A DNA stretch of 64,000 bases from Prorocentrum cordatum (GCA_963575745.1 CAUYUJ010014192.1:200001-264000), one strand, 5' to 3'. Shown: positions 40,317-51,409, numbered from the stretch's first letter. A program made the numbers and translations. Notes: a model not told the origin generated them from the sequence alone.

Positions 40317-40757
40317 TTGGAAATCGCCAAAGCAGAGAAGCACAGCTTAACAATGGCAGGCAGCGTACGTGCCCGATCTCGCGAGGCGGGTGCTCAGCTC
40401 ACGGCTCAGATCAGGATATATTGGAAGACCTTGGTTGGAGGAAGCTCTGACGATGCCTGCATCCGTCAGGCGCAGCGGCTTCTCGATGTTCGTGATAAAG
40501 CTTCATGTTCAACGACGAGCTCATCCTCTGATTCCCATGGGTAAGTCTGCCCAGCCGAGGTCTCAGAGAACCAAGGGCCAGATCTGCCGACGCCGGCGGT
40601 ATTGCCCCAGATCGACGCGGAGGCGTTCGTCGACGGGCCCGACGACCTCTTCGAGGTGCCCGAGCAGGACGCAGAGGCACTTCTCGCCACGCTAGGCGAC
40701 CTCGGCCGAAGCGCGACACAGTTGATGGCGGCGCTGGCAGCCATGATAAGGAGATAA
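40317..40757 (+). CDS. Unrecognised acidic protein, 3' end of a gene
   Basis: One frame runs 40317-40544 (AQLTAQIRIYWKTLVGGSSD, CIRQAQRLLDVRDKASC, then Ser-rich), meets TAA inside GGGTAAGTC, and continues in the same frame through PAEVSENQGPDLPTPAVLP, QIDAEAFVDGPDDLFEVPEQ, DAEALLATLGDLGRSATQL, MAALAAMIRR to TAA at 40755-40757. The second part is acidic and clearly protein-like. The stop lies at a GTAAG donor-like site, so it may fall in an intron, or it may be a disabling mutation. The gene's 5' part is not identified. Confidence 0.45.
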
Positions 40758-40814
40758 GCTCGGACGGGCAAAAGTGACGCCCGTGGCAGGAGGCACGAAC
40801 AAAAGAAAACCAGC

Positions 40815-40817
<3 letters not shown>

Positions 40818-40860
<43 letters not shown>

Positions 40861-40872
40861 CACACACACATA
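40818..40872. repeat. (TA)n then (CA)n microsatellite
   Basis: About 38 bp of TA followed by CACACACA. Confidence 0.9.
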
Positions 40873-40949
40873 TGGGAGATCCCGGGCACCGGGCCCCGGG
40901 CCGGAACCTCCCTTGTATACAGGGCGTGGCCCCCTCCCGGGAGGCCCCT

Positions 40950-42760
40950 CTGGCTGCCCCCGGGCCTCCGAGTCCGCCCCTCCAGCGGGTCCCGGGTTTC
41001 CGAGTCCGCCCAAGAGTGCCCCAAGAGCGCGCCGGATGGCTGCCAGAGTGCCCGGGAGGCCTCCAGGACGCTTCGAGAGACCACCCAGAACGCTCCGACA
41101 CGCTCAGTGTAGCCCCAAGACACGCCAAGAGGCTCCCCAGAAGCACGACGTGCGCCCGAAGAGGACACCAGAGACGGCCCCGACAACCAAAAAACATTGA
41201 TTTTCCGTAGGTTTTTGCCTGTTTTCGGCAGTTTCCCCTTTTCGAGCTCCCGCCGCTCCAAGACGGCCCACGATGTCTCCCAGGTTGCCGGTGGCCCCCT
41301 CCCGGGAGGCCCCTCTGGCTGCCCCAGGGCCTCCGAGTCCGCCCCTCCAGCGGGTCCCGGGCCTCCGAGTCCGCCCAAGAGTGCCCCAAGAGCGCGCCGG
41401 ATGGCTGCCAGAGTGCCCGGGAGGCCTCCAGGACTCTCCGAGAGACCCTCCTGAACGCTCCGAGACGCTCAAGGTAGCCCCAAGACGGGCCAAGAGGCTC
41501 CCCAGAACCACGACGTGCGCCCGAAGAGGACCCCAGAGACAGCCCCGACAACCAAAAAACATTGATTTTCCTTTTGTTTGCCTGTTTTCGGCAGTTTCCC
41601 CTCGACCTTCCGACGCTCCAAGACGGCCCACGACGTCTCCCAGGCTTTCGTGGGCCCTTCCCGGGACGCTTCTTCGGCTGCCTTCGGGCTTCCGAATCCG
41701 CCCAAGAGTGCCCCAAGAGCGTTCCGGATGGTTGCCAGAGTGCCCGGGAGGCCTCCAGGACGCTCCGAGAGACCCTCCAGAACGCTCCGAGACGCTCAAG
41801 GTAGCCCCAAGACACGCCAAGAGGCTCCCCAGAAGCACGACGTGCGCCCGAAGAGGACCCCAGAGACAGCCCCGACAACCAAAAAACATTGATTTTCTTT
41901 TGTTTGTTGCATGTTTTCGGCAGTTCCCCTTTTCGACCTTCCGACGCTCCAAGACGGCCCACGACGTCTTCCAGGCTTTCGTGGGCCCTTCCTGGGACGC
42001 TTCTTCGGCTGCCTTCGGGCCTCCAAATCCGCCCAAGAGTGCCCCAAGAGCGTTCCGGATGGCTGCCAGAGTGCCCGGGAGACCTCCAGGACGCTCCGAC
42101 AGACCCCCCAGAACGTTCCGAAACGTTTGCAGGTAGACCCAAGACGGGCCAAGAGGCTCCCCAGAACCACGACGTGCGCCCGAAGAGGACTCCAGAGACA
42201 GCCCCGACAACCAAAAAACATTGATTTTCCATACGTTGTTGCTTGTTTTCGGCAGTTTCCCATTGTCGAGCTTCCGACGATCCAAAACGCCCACGACGTC
42301 TTCCAGGCCGCCCCAATGATCTCCCAGGCAGCTACGACGGCCCAGGAGGCCCCCAAGCCGGTCCCAAGACGGCCCAAGAGGCGCCCAAGACGCTTCCAGA
42401 GAGCCCTACGACAGCCACCAGGACGCCCCTTCGGCGGCCCCCGGGCTTCCGAGTCCGGTAACACTGACCCAAAAGCGCCCCGGATGGCTGGCAGAATGGT
42501 CGGGGGGCCTCGAGGACGCTCCGCGAGACCCCCAAGAACGTCCCGAGACGCTTAAGGTAGCCCTAAGACGGGCCAAGAGACTCCCCAGAGGCACCGAGTG
42601 CGCCCGACGGGAAATCCATGGACAGTTCCGACAAGCCACAATCAGTGACTTCTTTTTTGTTTTTCAAGGTTTTCGCCAGTCTGCCCTGGCCGAGCTTCCC
42701 ACGCTCCAAGACGGCCCACAACGTCTCCCAGGCCGCCCCAAGGGTCTCCCAGGCAACACC
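40950..42760 (-). repeat. Tandem array of 327-365 bp units
   Basis: The landmark ACATTGATTTTC recurs at 41194, 41559, 41886 and 42218. Each unit has CCCAAGAGTGCCCCAAGAGC, GATGGCTGCCAGAGTGCCCG, GCACGACGTGCGCCCGAAGA and TTTTCGGCAGTTTCCC. Homology fades towards 42800. A minus frame is open for 616 codons through it (LGASW and GRLG type repeats); I regard this as repeat-driven. Confidence 0.85.
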
Positions 42761-42807
42761 ACGATGGCCCAGGAGGCCCCCAAGAGAGCCCCAAGACGGC
42801 CCACGAG

Positions 42808-42865
42808 CCACTGGTGGTGGTGGTTGTGGTGGTGGTGGTGGTGGTGCTGGTGGTGGTGGTCCATT
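42808..42865 (+). repeat. (GGT)n microsatellite
   Basis: GGTGGT and GTGGTG triplets with TTG interruptions. Confidence 0.85.
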
Positions 42866-44330
42866 GGTCATCCTTCCCGTCGCTGTGCGCTCCGTCTTCA
42901 TCTTCCGCTCCAAGTGTGTCACGCCGAAGCCATCAGAGCCACGCGAGCTTCTGTTGCTTTGCGACCTCCTGCACGTTTGACAGTCTGATGTCAAAGGTGA
43001 TGACAGATTCTCAGAAGACGTCTCCAAAGGCGCAATTCTTTTCGCAGCTCGCACAGCTTGTCGAAGAATCCGCTCGAACACTGGAGAGGTCAACGTGGCT
43101 CCAAGCAAGGCTGCAGGAGGCTCGGGCTCGGACATGGAAGGCTCGACATGCTTCAGAGCGCCCGAGAGGCACTGGAGACCCCGCTGGCCGCCCCAAGGGG
43201 GGCGAACAGGGCCCCCAAACGGCGCATGAGCTGCCGAAGACGGCCGGAGAGGCCCCGAACGCGAGCCGAAGAAGTCCGCACGAGACACAACAAACTGAGG
43301 AATCATATTTCTCGCCCCAGAACCCCCCGGCCCTCCCCAGGAGGCTCCCAGGGGCGCCGACGAGGCCGCAAGAGGCTTCGAAACGTCCTGCAGGACGCCC
43401 CAAAATTCGGGAAAGCAGCCACGGCCTCACCTCCAGGCGCGGTGGCCGGATAGGCTGAAGGTCAGAAGGCTCGCGGCCCTCTGTCCATGCGTCGCAGAGG
43501 CAATGGCGTGCTGGATGCCGTGCAGTTCCGTTTCGGTCGTGCGCCCACAAACCTTTCCGCTGGGGCTCCGGCCCAGCCAGCCGGGATCCTGGGAGGGCGG
43601 CCGAGGCCCGGCCCAGGAACGGTCGCGCCGTCCACGAAAATTGCTCCAAGACGCTCAAGATGGCCTCCAAGACGGCCAAAGGGTGCCTCGCAGATGCATC
43701 CAAGATTGCGAAGAGGGCGAAAAAGTAGGGGGCGGCAGCGATTCGTCGTAGGCGTCCTCGATAGCTGGAGCCGCACGACGAGCACGCTCAAGTCCTTCGG
43801 GGCGCTGTCGCAGACAAGCGCGGAAATTGCAGTCCGAACTGTTGTGAAACAAAAAATGACACCCGTAATCCGAACACGTGCGATTGACATTTGCGAGTGC
43901 GGGACGTGGGCGACGACGCGCCCAATGGAGAATTCACGATTCGGGACACCCCGTATGCTGTGCTCCAGTGCGTCTCCACATGCTCGATGCAAGGTTGTCG
44001 AAGTTGGTGGGGCCCTGGGGGGAACAGCAGGAATATGTTTAGGAAAGGCGTGAAGGAGGACGACGTGGCAGAAGGGCTGGCCGACAGCAGCTTCTTGTGC
44101 AAGTCTGCTGGGCTGCTTTGCTCCTCGCCGATGCCGCGCCGCCCGCTTGCTGCCGTCTTTTCGCGCGAATCTTACCAGCCCTTTTGGCCGCAGATGAGCT
44201 GGGGAGTTCTCCCGAATCTCTTCCAATACCTCTCTGCCCTTCTTGGAGGAGTATCCTCTCCCTGCGCGCCCCTGAGGTCGATGGCTTCTGAAGGGGAGGG
44301 GGGGGGGGGGGGCGTCGTGCGAAAGGGCTG
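42866..44330. other. Complex spacer with minus-strand coding-looking patches
   Basis: On - between 44000 and 43770 one frame reads GDALEHSIRGVPNREFSIGR, VVAHVPHSQMSIARVRITG, VIFCFTTVRTAISALVCDSA. It has natural composition and lies in a long open frame (44460-43462). I cannot name a family; a decayed retroelement is possible. Confidence 0.3.
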
Positions 44331-44459
44331 AGGTGTGGAACCGTCGTGTGTAGTTGAGGGCTCCTCTGCGGGTTTCCGAGGAGCTCTGTGGCATCGCTTT
44401 TGCAGCCCGCGGCGCGGTCGCGAAGCGCTTGCGCAGACGGCTCCATGGAGGTGGTGGCA

Positions 44460-45275
44460 TGGCCCGAGAGAGCCCCCGAAACGAGTCCGAACAGAATCAG
44501 ACCAGAGGGCTGCGGCATGGTTCTGTTCGGGGCCTTTTCGGGAACTCCCTTGGGCCGTGTTGGAGTGCGTTCGAGCTCTTCGAAACGGGCTTGGTCGGTC
44601 CGAAGAGAGCTTCAGGAGAGCACCAGAATGTCCGAGAGGGCCCCTGAGAGGAGCCCGAACAGAGTCATGCCAGAGGCCTCCGGGATTCTGTTCGGGGCCT
44701 TGTCGGGGATTATTTTTGGACCATTTTGGATCCCATGTGAGCTCTCCGCAGGGGTCTCGGAGCATCCTTACAGCTCTCGAAGAAGGCTTCAGAGTGGTCG
44801 AAGAGGTCTCCCGAAACGATTCCCAACAGAATTGCCCAACAGGCCTTGGGTATGGTGCTGTCCGGGGCCTTTCCAGGGATTCTCTTTGGCCCTCGGCAAG
44901 CCCGTGTGAGCTCTCCGAGGCGGGCCTGGTGGGTCCGAACAGGGCTCCAAAAACTTCAGAATGTCCGAGAGGGCCTCCGAAAGGAGCCCCAACAAAACCC
45001 ACCAGAGGCCTTTTGTGTGGTTCTGCGCGGGATATTATCGGGGGTTTTCTTTGGCTTTCGTGGACCCCATTTCAGCGTTCCGAAGCGGGCTCGATGGATC
45101 TGAAGAGGGCTCCGAGAAGGGTTCAGAGTGGCCGGAAGAGCTTCCGAAACAAGCCCGAGCAGAACCATGCCAGAGGCCTTTTGTATGGTTTTGTTCGGGG
45201 CCTTGTCGGGGATTGTCTTGGGCCCTCTGGGAGTCCATTTAAGCTCTCCGAAGCGGGACGGTCGAGCTCCGACCT
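44460..45275 (+). repeat. 167-bp tandem repeat, five units
   Basis: CCGAACAGA...CCAGAGG recurs at about 44490, 44657, 44825, 44992 and 45160. Each unit has TTCTGTTCGGGGCCTTGTCG, GGGATT, GAGCTCTCCGAAGCGGGC and GGTCCGAAGAGGGCTTC words. The + frames stay open across it; not called as genes. Confidence 0.85.
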
Positions 45276-45359
45276 ACGAGGGTCGCCTGCAGCAAGAGGT
45301 CTCCGACGAGGGGTGGTGGTTCACGAGCCGACGCTGGGTAGACCCGGCCGTGGTCGCGC

Positions 45360-45720
45360 CACCACTCCTCCTCCTTCTCCTCCTCCTCCTCCTCCTCCTC
45401 CTCCTCCTCCTCCTCCTCCTCCTCCTCCTCCTCCTCTTTTTTTCCACCTCCTCCTCCTCCTGTTTCTCCTCTTCCTGCTTCTCCTCCTCCTCTTCCTCCT
45501 CCTCATTGTTTCTCCTCCTCCTCCTCGCCCTACTTCCTCCGTTCCTCCTCCTTCTCCTCTTCCCCCTCCTCCTCCCCCGCCTGCTCCTCCTCCTCCTCCT
45601 CCTCCTCCTCCTCGTCCTCCTCCTCCTCCTCCTTCTCCTCCTCCTCCTCCTCCTCCTACTGTTTCTCATCCTTCCTCGCCGTCCTTCCTCCTCCTCCTGC
45701 TCCTCCTCCCTCTCCTACAG
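45360..45720 (+). repeat. (CTC)n array, pyrimidine on +
   Basis: About 360 bp of CTC/CTT triplets, the strand opposite to the GGA arrays on the left. Confidence 0.95.
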
Positions 45721-46125
45721 TTTCACCCCAGGTTCCACTGTCACTGCAGTGTTCCTCCTTATCTCGTGGACATTTTGGCAGCTATGGGGTCTGTTTCGCG
45801 GGCCTTTTCCTCCCCGACCCCACCAACAATATCTTAACATATTCGACGCTACTCCAAACGAGGTTCCCGCGACCCCCCCCAAAAATATCATACCAAGACC
45901 CTGTGGTATCACCGTTTATGGCCCTGCTTCCGAGGCCTTCTTGCAAACCCTCTCGGGCCCCGTGGAGCGCCTTCTTGTACGCCTTCTTGTATTCCCGCCT
46001 GTCTTCCGTGACCTTCCTGTCTTCCGTGACCTTCGTATTTCCAAAGTGGACGAAGGAGGTTGGAAGAAGAAACTCCCTAAACCACCTACGCCCGGAGGGC
46101 TGGTGGGATTGTCCCAGCGGACGGG
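45721..46125. other. Spacer, nothing recognised
   Basis: Contains a doubled GTCTTCCGTGACCTTC word at 46002 and 46019. No supported gene. Confidence 0.35.
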
Positions 46126-46166
46126 CTAGAACTTGAGCGCGCGCGAAGCGCGCGCGATGGTTCTAG
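46126..46166. repeat. Palindromic hairpin with GCGCGCGC stem
   Basis: CTAGAAC pairs with GTTCTAG; inside, a GCGCGCGC stem closes on a GAA loop, with a 4x4 internal mismatch. Alternating CG could adopt Z-DNA. A TATATATATATG tract follows. Confidence 0.7.
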
Positions 46167-46187
46167 TGTATATATATATGCATACAT

Positions 46188-46365
46188 AAAAAGAGAAAGA
46201 GAGAGAGGGAAACAACCAAGAGAAAGAGAGAAAGAGAGAAATATGGAAAGAGAGAAAGAGAGAAAGAGAGAAAACGAGAGAGAGAGAGAGAGAGTGGGAG
46301 GTCACCGCGCCGAGCCGCGCCGCGCGCAACAAGTCCAAGGCTTGGCGAGAGAGAGAGAGAGAGCT
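46188..46365 (+). repeat. (GA)n tract
   Basis: GAGAAAGAGAGA runs, interrupted by 40 bp of GC-rich sequence. Confidence 0.9.
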
Positions 46366-46436
46366 CTGGCAAAGCTGCCTTGTCAGGCCCATCGCGGCAG
46401 CTCGGGAAAGCGCCGCGCGAGTCGCACGGGCTCGAG

Positions 46437-46865
46437 GGAGTGATTGCGGGAACCGGGCCGCTGGAAGTCGAGGACGTGGACGTGTTCTTCGCGTGTTCGA
46501 TCGAGGAGGTGATTGGCCTCGCTCGAGAGTTGAAGGCCCCCATGGCCCAGCTCGCGCGTCGCAGCGTGCTCGACCGTGCCCTGGTGGACAGAGCAGCCAG
46601 CCAGGCGCTGATCGGTCGCGAAGATTCGATGGTGCTGGCGGAGGCTTTCCAGGAACAAAAGGTATGCGGGCACTTCGTCGTCTGCGACGCGAAGCGGGCG
46701 ATGGCCTCGGGGGTGGGAGGCTGGGCCAAGCCGATCGGCCGAGCTTGGGTGACAATATCGATTGCCAACTTCCGTTTCGTCGCGTTCGGTTGCGTTGGGT
46801 GTTTGTGTCTAGCCGACAGACGCCGCCCTAGGCCACCCTGCTCGGGAGCTTCTGGGCAATGCTGA
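46437..46865 (+). CDS. Unrecognised protein, exon candidate
   Basis: The frame is open from 46380 to 46865. From 46437 it reads GVIAGTGPLEVEDVDVFFAC, SIEEVIGLARELKAPMAQLA, RRSVLDRALVDRAASQALIG, REDSMVLAEAFQEQKVCGHF, VVCDAKRAMASGVGG. This is natural protein with G/C-ending codons and alternating helices. No ATG close to the protein-like part, so an internal exon is likely. Family unknown. Confidence 0.45.
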   Translation, partial: GVIAGTGPLEVEDVDVFFACSIEEVIGLARELKAPMAQLARRSVLDRALVDRAASQALIGREDSMVLAEAFQEQKVCGHFVVCDAKRAMASGVGGWAKPIGRAWVTISIANFRFVAFGCVGCLCLADRRRPRPPCSGASGQC

Positions 46866-46888
46866 CATGGGCGCGAATCAGATGATTC

Positions 46889-47863
46889 TCGACCATCGCG
46901 GAGAACGAGTGGTTCGCCCTCTTATTCCGGCGTGGGCCTGGTGGTCGGTCGGCATCTCTGATTCGGCGCGACGTGGCAGATTTCGCGCTGGGCCACCGCG
47001 CGCTGCAGAGGCCGCCGCCCGGGTGCTCCAACGGCTTTCGCATTCCAGGGCCGAGACGTTTAAGATCGCAGGCGGACCGGAGGGCAGTTTCCGTCGGCTG
47101 CCGCGGTCGGCTCCCGAGCAAGGCGGGGGCCTTCCTGGCGGCCCCGAGGCCCCCGGCCCCACTTCCTGCCAAGCTGGTCTGCCCAAGCCGCCTCGCGGCC
47201 GAGACCCCCCGTTCGCCGCGCCGCCCGGCGTTTAGTCCAGTGCGGAGAAGCCCGCGATCAAGAAGGATCGCTGGTCGGCCTCGGCGAATCCCGCGCGCGG
47301 GGCGGAGATTCGCCCTGAGCTGCCCCCCGTGCGAGGAAGACGGCCGGGGGCAGCTCGCCGGCAATTCCCGGGTCGCGCTGGAGGCGGAGGCGCTGATTTG
47401 GGAAGGGGTCGAGAGGTTGCGCCATAGGGAGTTCTACTCCGAACCTGGCTGGGCTCGCTGGTGTTCGATCGCGCTGCAGATCTCGGGCGCGACGGAGATT
47501 TGCGGCGACGCGAGGCGCGGGCAAACCCTCTCCAGGGCGGCGAGGAGGTGGGCTCGGAAAAGTGTCCGCATCCAGGGTGGGCGCAGTGGTCCTGCACCAT
47601 TCCGACCTCGCTCTGCACGTTCTGTCGGACGCACGGGTTCGAGGCTCTCCCTGAGGTCCAAGACGGGCTCCGAGAAGCAAGGGGCCCAGGCCCGCAATCA
47701 GGCCAAGGCGAAGTTTGCGAAGATCAGGAAGAACGGGACGCGCAGCGTGGGCCAGCAGTTCACGGACTACGAGGCCTCACTCTTGGATTGGGAACTTCGG
47801 CGCCCGAACCCAGCGCCGCCGCTGGTGCCTCCGAAGACCCGATCTCTGGCCGCGGCTGCTTAG
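46889..47863 (+). CDS. Unrecognised basic protein, ORF or exon
   Basis: The frame opens after a TGA at 46886 and its early part reads TIAENEWFALLFRRGPGGR, SASLIRRDVADFALGHRALQ. The first codon usable as start in the middle is a GTG at 46973. The end reads KTGSEKQGAQARNQAKAKFA, KIRKNGTRSVGQQFTDYEAS, LLDWELRRPNPAPPLVPPKT, stop at 47861-47863. In the neighbouring frame (47461-47690) a Cys-containing stretch KCPHPGWAQWSCTIPTSLCT looks equally natural, so a frameshift or exon border may lie within. Family unknown. Confidence 0.4.
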   Translation, partial: STIAENEWFALLFRRGPGGRSASLIRRDVADFALGHRALQRPPPGCSNGFRIPGPRRLRSQADRRAVSVGCRGRLPSKAGAFLAAPRPPAPLPAKLVCPSRLAAETPRSPRRPAFSPVRRSPRSRRIAGRPRRIPRAGRRFALSCPPCEEDGRGQLAGNSRVALEAEALIWEGVERLRHREFYSEPGWARWCSIALQISGATEICGDARRGQTLSRAARRWARKSVRIQGGRSGPAPFRPRSARSVGRTGSRLSLRSKTGSEKQGAQARNQAKAKFAKIRKNGTRSVGQQFTDYEASLLDWELRRPNPAPPLVPPKTRSLAAAA

Positions 47864-47999
47864 GAGAACCTGCGCGTGCCCACCAGCGAGGGTCACGCGC
47901 TGCACGCGCCCCCTCCCGCCCCGGCAGCCAGCTGGGTTGACCGCCGAGGCCTGCGTTCACATGGCGTCGGAGATGCGCCCGATGACAGAGCGCGACGGC

Positions 48000-48275
48000 G
48001 CGCGCGCGCTGTCTCCTCGTCGGCACGCAGCAGAAGTTCGACGAAATTGTCCGGGAGAACGTGGGCTGCCTGATGGAAAAGGACCGCGCGGCGTCCGCCA
48101 GCCAGAGCGGCGGTCGAGCATTTCGGCCGAGGTCATGTGGCGCTTGGCCCCGATGCAGTCCACGGCGCCGTTACAGGTGGCGCTACATAGCCAGCCGTCA
48201 GCGCAGGGTCGAGCCGGAGGTCCCAGGAGGAGCCTTACCTGTCGCAGGCACTACGCGAGCATGTCGAGGCCCTAG
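48000..48275 (+). pseudogene. Coding-looking patch, unrecognised
   Basis: One frame reads LVGTQQKFDEIVRENVGCLM, EKDRAASASQ near 48018-48110, with natural composition. It continues the 46.4-47.9 kb coding-looking region but no joined structure can be proven. Confidence 0.3.
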
Positions 48276-48429
48276 GCCTTAGGAAGGGGGATCTCGGGCC
48301 ACGACATGTTTTTCCAGCGCGTGGGAGTTTAGAGCACTAGGCTGGGGCCTGCTTCGGGTTTCTCCGATCTCGATCCGGCGCTCGGAGTCTGGGACATTGA
48401 GAGGGGTGCCTCACCGAGCGCCTAGGCCG

Positions 48430-49110
48430 GCGAAGCTCCCAGCTCGATCCCCCGAAGTGGCACGAAACGCATGAGACATGCGCCTCCGTAGAGGCTGGTG
48501 CCATGTGAAAGCTGCGTTGTGGGGGCCGCCGTGGGCTGATTTCCATGTGGGGTCGCGAAACGTTTGAGGTGTTCGCGGATTGGTGACCCGCGCGCCACGT
48601 AGCCTTTCCAGTGGGGCCGTCGCTGGACCCACGAGTCGCTTGAAGGATCTGCATTGCAGAAGGCGCGTGCGCCATGCGGCCCTTCCCACGGGGACCTAAG
48701 GTGGAGCTTCCCTTGGGGCCACGAAGCGTATGAGGGGTGCGCCGAGTTGAGGGCGGGTGTGCCAAGCGACCTTCCCGCTCTGGCCGTAGGTGGAGCTACC
48801 GCGCGGGGCCGCGAACCGCGGGTTGGGGGGTGGGGGGCGGAGCGGGGGCGGGTAACGCCAAGCGGTTTTCCCGTTCGGGTCGCAGGTGGAGCTCCCCTGC
48901 GGGGCCGTGAAGCATGTGGGGTGTGTGCAAGTGAATGTGCCAAGTTGGAGGCGGATGCGCCAAGTGGGTTTCCCCTTGGGGTCGCAGGTGGAGCTCCTTT
49001 GTGGGGCCACGGAACGTGTAAAGTATATGTGTGCGTGGACCGAAAAAGAGCCGCGACCGCCGTGTAACTTTTTCTGTTGGGGCCCTTGACGGATGCCGTA
49101 AGGGGCACGA
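48430..49110 (+). repeat. Degenerate relatives of the 77-bp satellite
   Basis: GGTGGAGCTTCCCTTGGGG then CCACGAAGCGTATG (48700), GGTGGAGCTCCCCTGCGGGG then CCGTGAAGC (48886) and GGTGGAGCTCCTTTGTGGGG then CCACGGAACG (48987) share the satellite core. Spacing is about 100-115 bp instead of 77. Confidence 0.6.
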
Positions 49111-49439
49111 ATCGTGTGAGGTGTATGTGTGTGTGCGTTTGTGTGTGAGTGTGTATGTGAGTGTGTGTTGAAGCGGCCCCGCGGAGTGCAGCGGGGTCAG
49201 GAGAACACAGGCAAACGCCGGGACGCGAGGCCATCCGCAGCCAATGCGAGGACCGAGTTCCAGGTTCATACAATTTGTCCGTCCCAGTTGCCAGGCGCTC
49301 CGTTCTATTTGAGTTGCAGTGCCCTTGGCAGTGGTGGCCCCGCACAGACTTGCACGATTGAATCTGGGACAGTGGCCCACGGGCCCATGCATAATATTGG
49401 ACAAGTTGAGGAAGGATTGGTCCTGTCGGACTGTGTGTG

Positions 49440-50005
49440 AAAGACAGAGAGAGAGAGAGAAAGAGGGAGAGAAAGAGAGAGAGAAGAGAGAGAGAGAGAG
49501 AAAGAGAGAGCGAGAGAGGCAAAGAGGCAGAGAGGGAGAAATACGAGCAAGACAAACATAGAAAGAGAGAGGCTTAAACATACGGTGGCAAGTTTGCTGT
49601 TACATGCTTAACAGAAAAATGGAAAGAGAGAGTGAGAGAGAGAGCAGGAGGGAATTATAGAGAGAGAGAGACACACAGAGAGAACCCACAATGACACAAC
49701 ATGAATAGTTATAAAGCCAGGCATCCTCGACTCTGATAGTTTCAGTGCGTGGCCCCAGAGGTACACACGTCTTCCTTGTGACTGCCACGGTCTCGATGGC
49801 GGGCTCCAGCAGTCTGAACCCAGAAGAGAAAACATGAATAATAAAAAAACTCACGGCCTGGACAGCACCATGTCGCCGGAGGCGAGAGAGGGAGAGAGAA
49901 AGAGAGGGAAAGAGAGAGAAAGAGAGAAAGAGAGAGAGAGAGAGACAAACAAACAAGAGAGACACAGACAGAGGGAGAGAGAGAGAGAGAGAGAGAACGG
50001 GCGTG
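49440..50005 (+). repeat. (GA)n tracts in two or three blocks
   Basis: GA runs at 49443-49570, 49620-49680 and 49885-50000, with unique sequence between. Confidence 0.9.
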
Positions 50006-50154
50006 TACGCGCGTGTGTGGGACCTCGTCTGAGGGCCCAGCCGCGCGCGCCCGCGCCGCCGCTTTGCCTTCCTCCACCTCGTCGCCGCGCGCGGCGCCGC
50101 TGCCGCTCGGACGTGTGCGTCGGCGGTGGATAGACCTCCTACTCTGACAATAAT

Positions 50155-50325
50155 CCAAAAATAATATGGGGATGTTCTTTTTTGATAGGGGGGGGTGTCA
50201 GTTTTTTTGATGGGGGGACGCGCCCGACCTAGCTCGGAGGTTGATAGACCTCCTACCCTGACGCGTCGATTCGTGCATTGGCCGTTCTCGGTCCGCGAGA
50301 GGGCGCCGAGGCCGTCGTGCTTGCG
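50155..50325. repeat. AAGTCGGGC element right half plus repeat F8 copy 3
   Basis: GGGGGGACGCGCCCGACCTA ends the first at about 50231. AGACCTCCTACCCTGACG then CGTCGATTCGTGCATTGG and CGAGAGGGCGCCG begin the second at 50247. Confidence 0.55.
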
Positions 50326-50346
50326 GGTCCAGGGTCCGCCGAGATG

Positions 50347-50745
50347 TCGTGCCTCGCGGCCCCTCCTGTAGCATGCTCCTGGGGCCGTTGGCCCACCGCC
50401 GAGGGCGCGCGTGCCCTCGCGGCCCCTCCTGTGGGATGCTCCCGGGGCCCTTGGCCCACCGCCGAGGGCGCGCGTGCCCTCGAAGCCCCTCCTGTGGAAT
50501 GCTCCCGCGGCCCTCTGCCCACCGCCGAAAGCGCGTGCGTGCCCCCGCGGCCCCTCCTGTGGACTGCTCCCGGGGCCCTCTGCCCACCGCCGAGGGCGTG
50601 CGTGCATTGCGGCCCCTCCTGTGGACTGCTCCCGGGGCCCTTTGCCCACCGCCGAGGGCGTGCGTACCCTCGCGGCCCCTCCTGTGGACTGCTCCCGGGG
50701 ACCTTTGCCCACCGCCGAACGCGCGTGCCCTCGCGGCCCCGCCCG
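50347..50745 (+). repeat. 62/63-bp tandem repeat, about 6.5 units
   Basis: Units contain GCGGCCCCTCCTGTGGACTG, CTCCCGGGGCCCTTTGCCC, ACCGCCGAGGGCGCGCGTG with unit length 61 to 65. Followed by a short GGA array (50765-50810). Confidence 0.95.
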
Positions 50746-50919
50746 GGGGGCGGGGGCGACTCCGCGGAGAGGAGGAGGAGGAGGAGGAGGAGGAGGCGGA
50801 GGAGGCGGAGGAGGGCCGCGCGCGCCGGGGCGGAGGCGGGGGCGTGCCGAGGAGGTCGGTTCAGAGGGCAGGGCCAAGGGCTGCGAGGGGCCTGGTCGAT
50901 GCTGAAGTTCAGGTCAAAA

Positions 50920-51155
50920 GGAGAGAAAGAGAGAGAGAGAGAGAAACCATGAAAAAATAGATATAACAAACAACAAGCAAACTATACAGAGAACCACAAA
51001 GGGAGAAGCCAGCACAAAAAAGGAATCTTTCAAACAAGACGACATATATAGAGAGAGAGAGAGAGAGCGAGCGAGGGAGGGAGGAGCAGGAAAAGAGAGA
51101 GAGGGAGAGAGAGAGAGAGAGAGCGAGAGACAGAGCGAGAGAGATAGAGAGACAG
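50920..51155 (+). repeat. (GA)n tracts
   Basis: GAGAGAGA runs at 50920-50945 and 51040-51155 separated by A-rich sequence. Confidence 0.85.
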
Positions 51156-51409
51156 ACGCGGGGTGTACCTAGCCACCGCCCCGCAAACGGAGTTTGCTCC
51201 ATGCATTGATTATGTGTATATATCTATATCTGGTGTTCTGTTCGGGGGCAACTTGTCCGAGCTCCCGAGCATAGCTTGGACTGTGCGGCCAACCCGAGCG
51301 AGCTCCGAGCAAATGGTAAACATGTAGCGCCCCGCAGTTGCGGATACGAGGCAGGGGGCGGTCGCAGTTGGGTCGTTGTTGGATCACGGGCCGGGTCGCA
51401 TGCGGGACA

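Noticed and set aside
40466-42316. A 616-codon minus frame through the 330-365 bp array
   Set aside because: Made of repeated LGASW and GRLG words from the tandem unit and runs through a TA microsatellite; repeat artefact.
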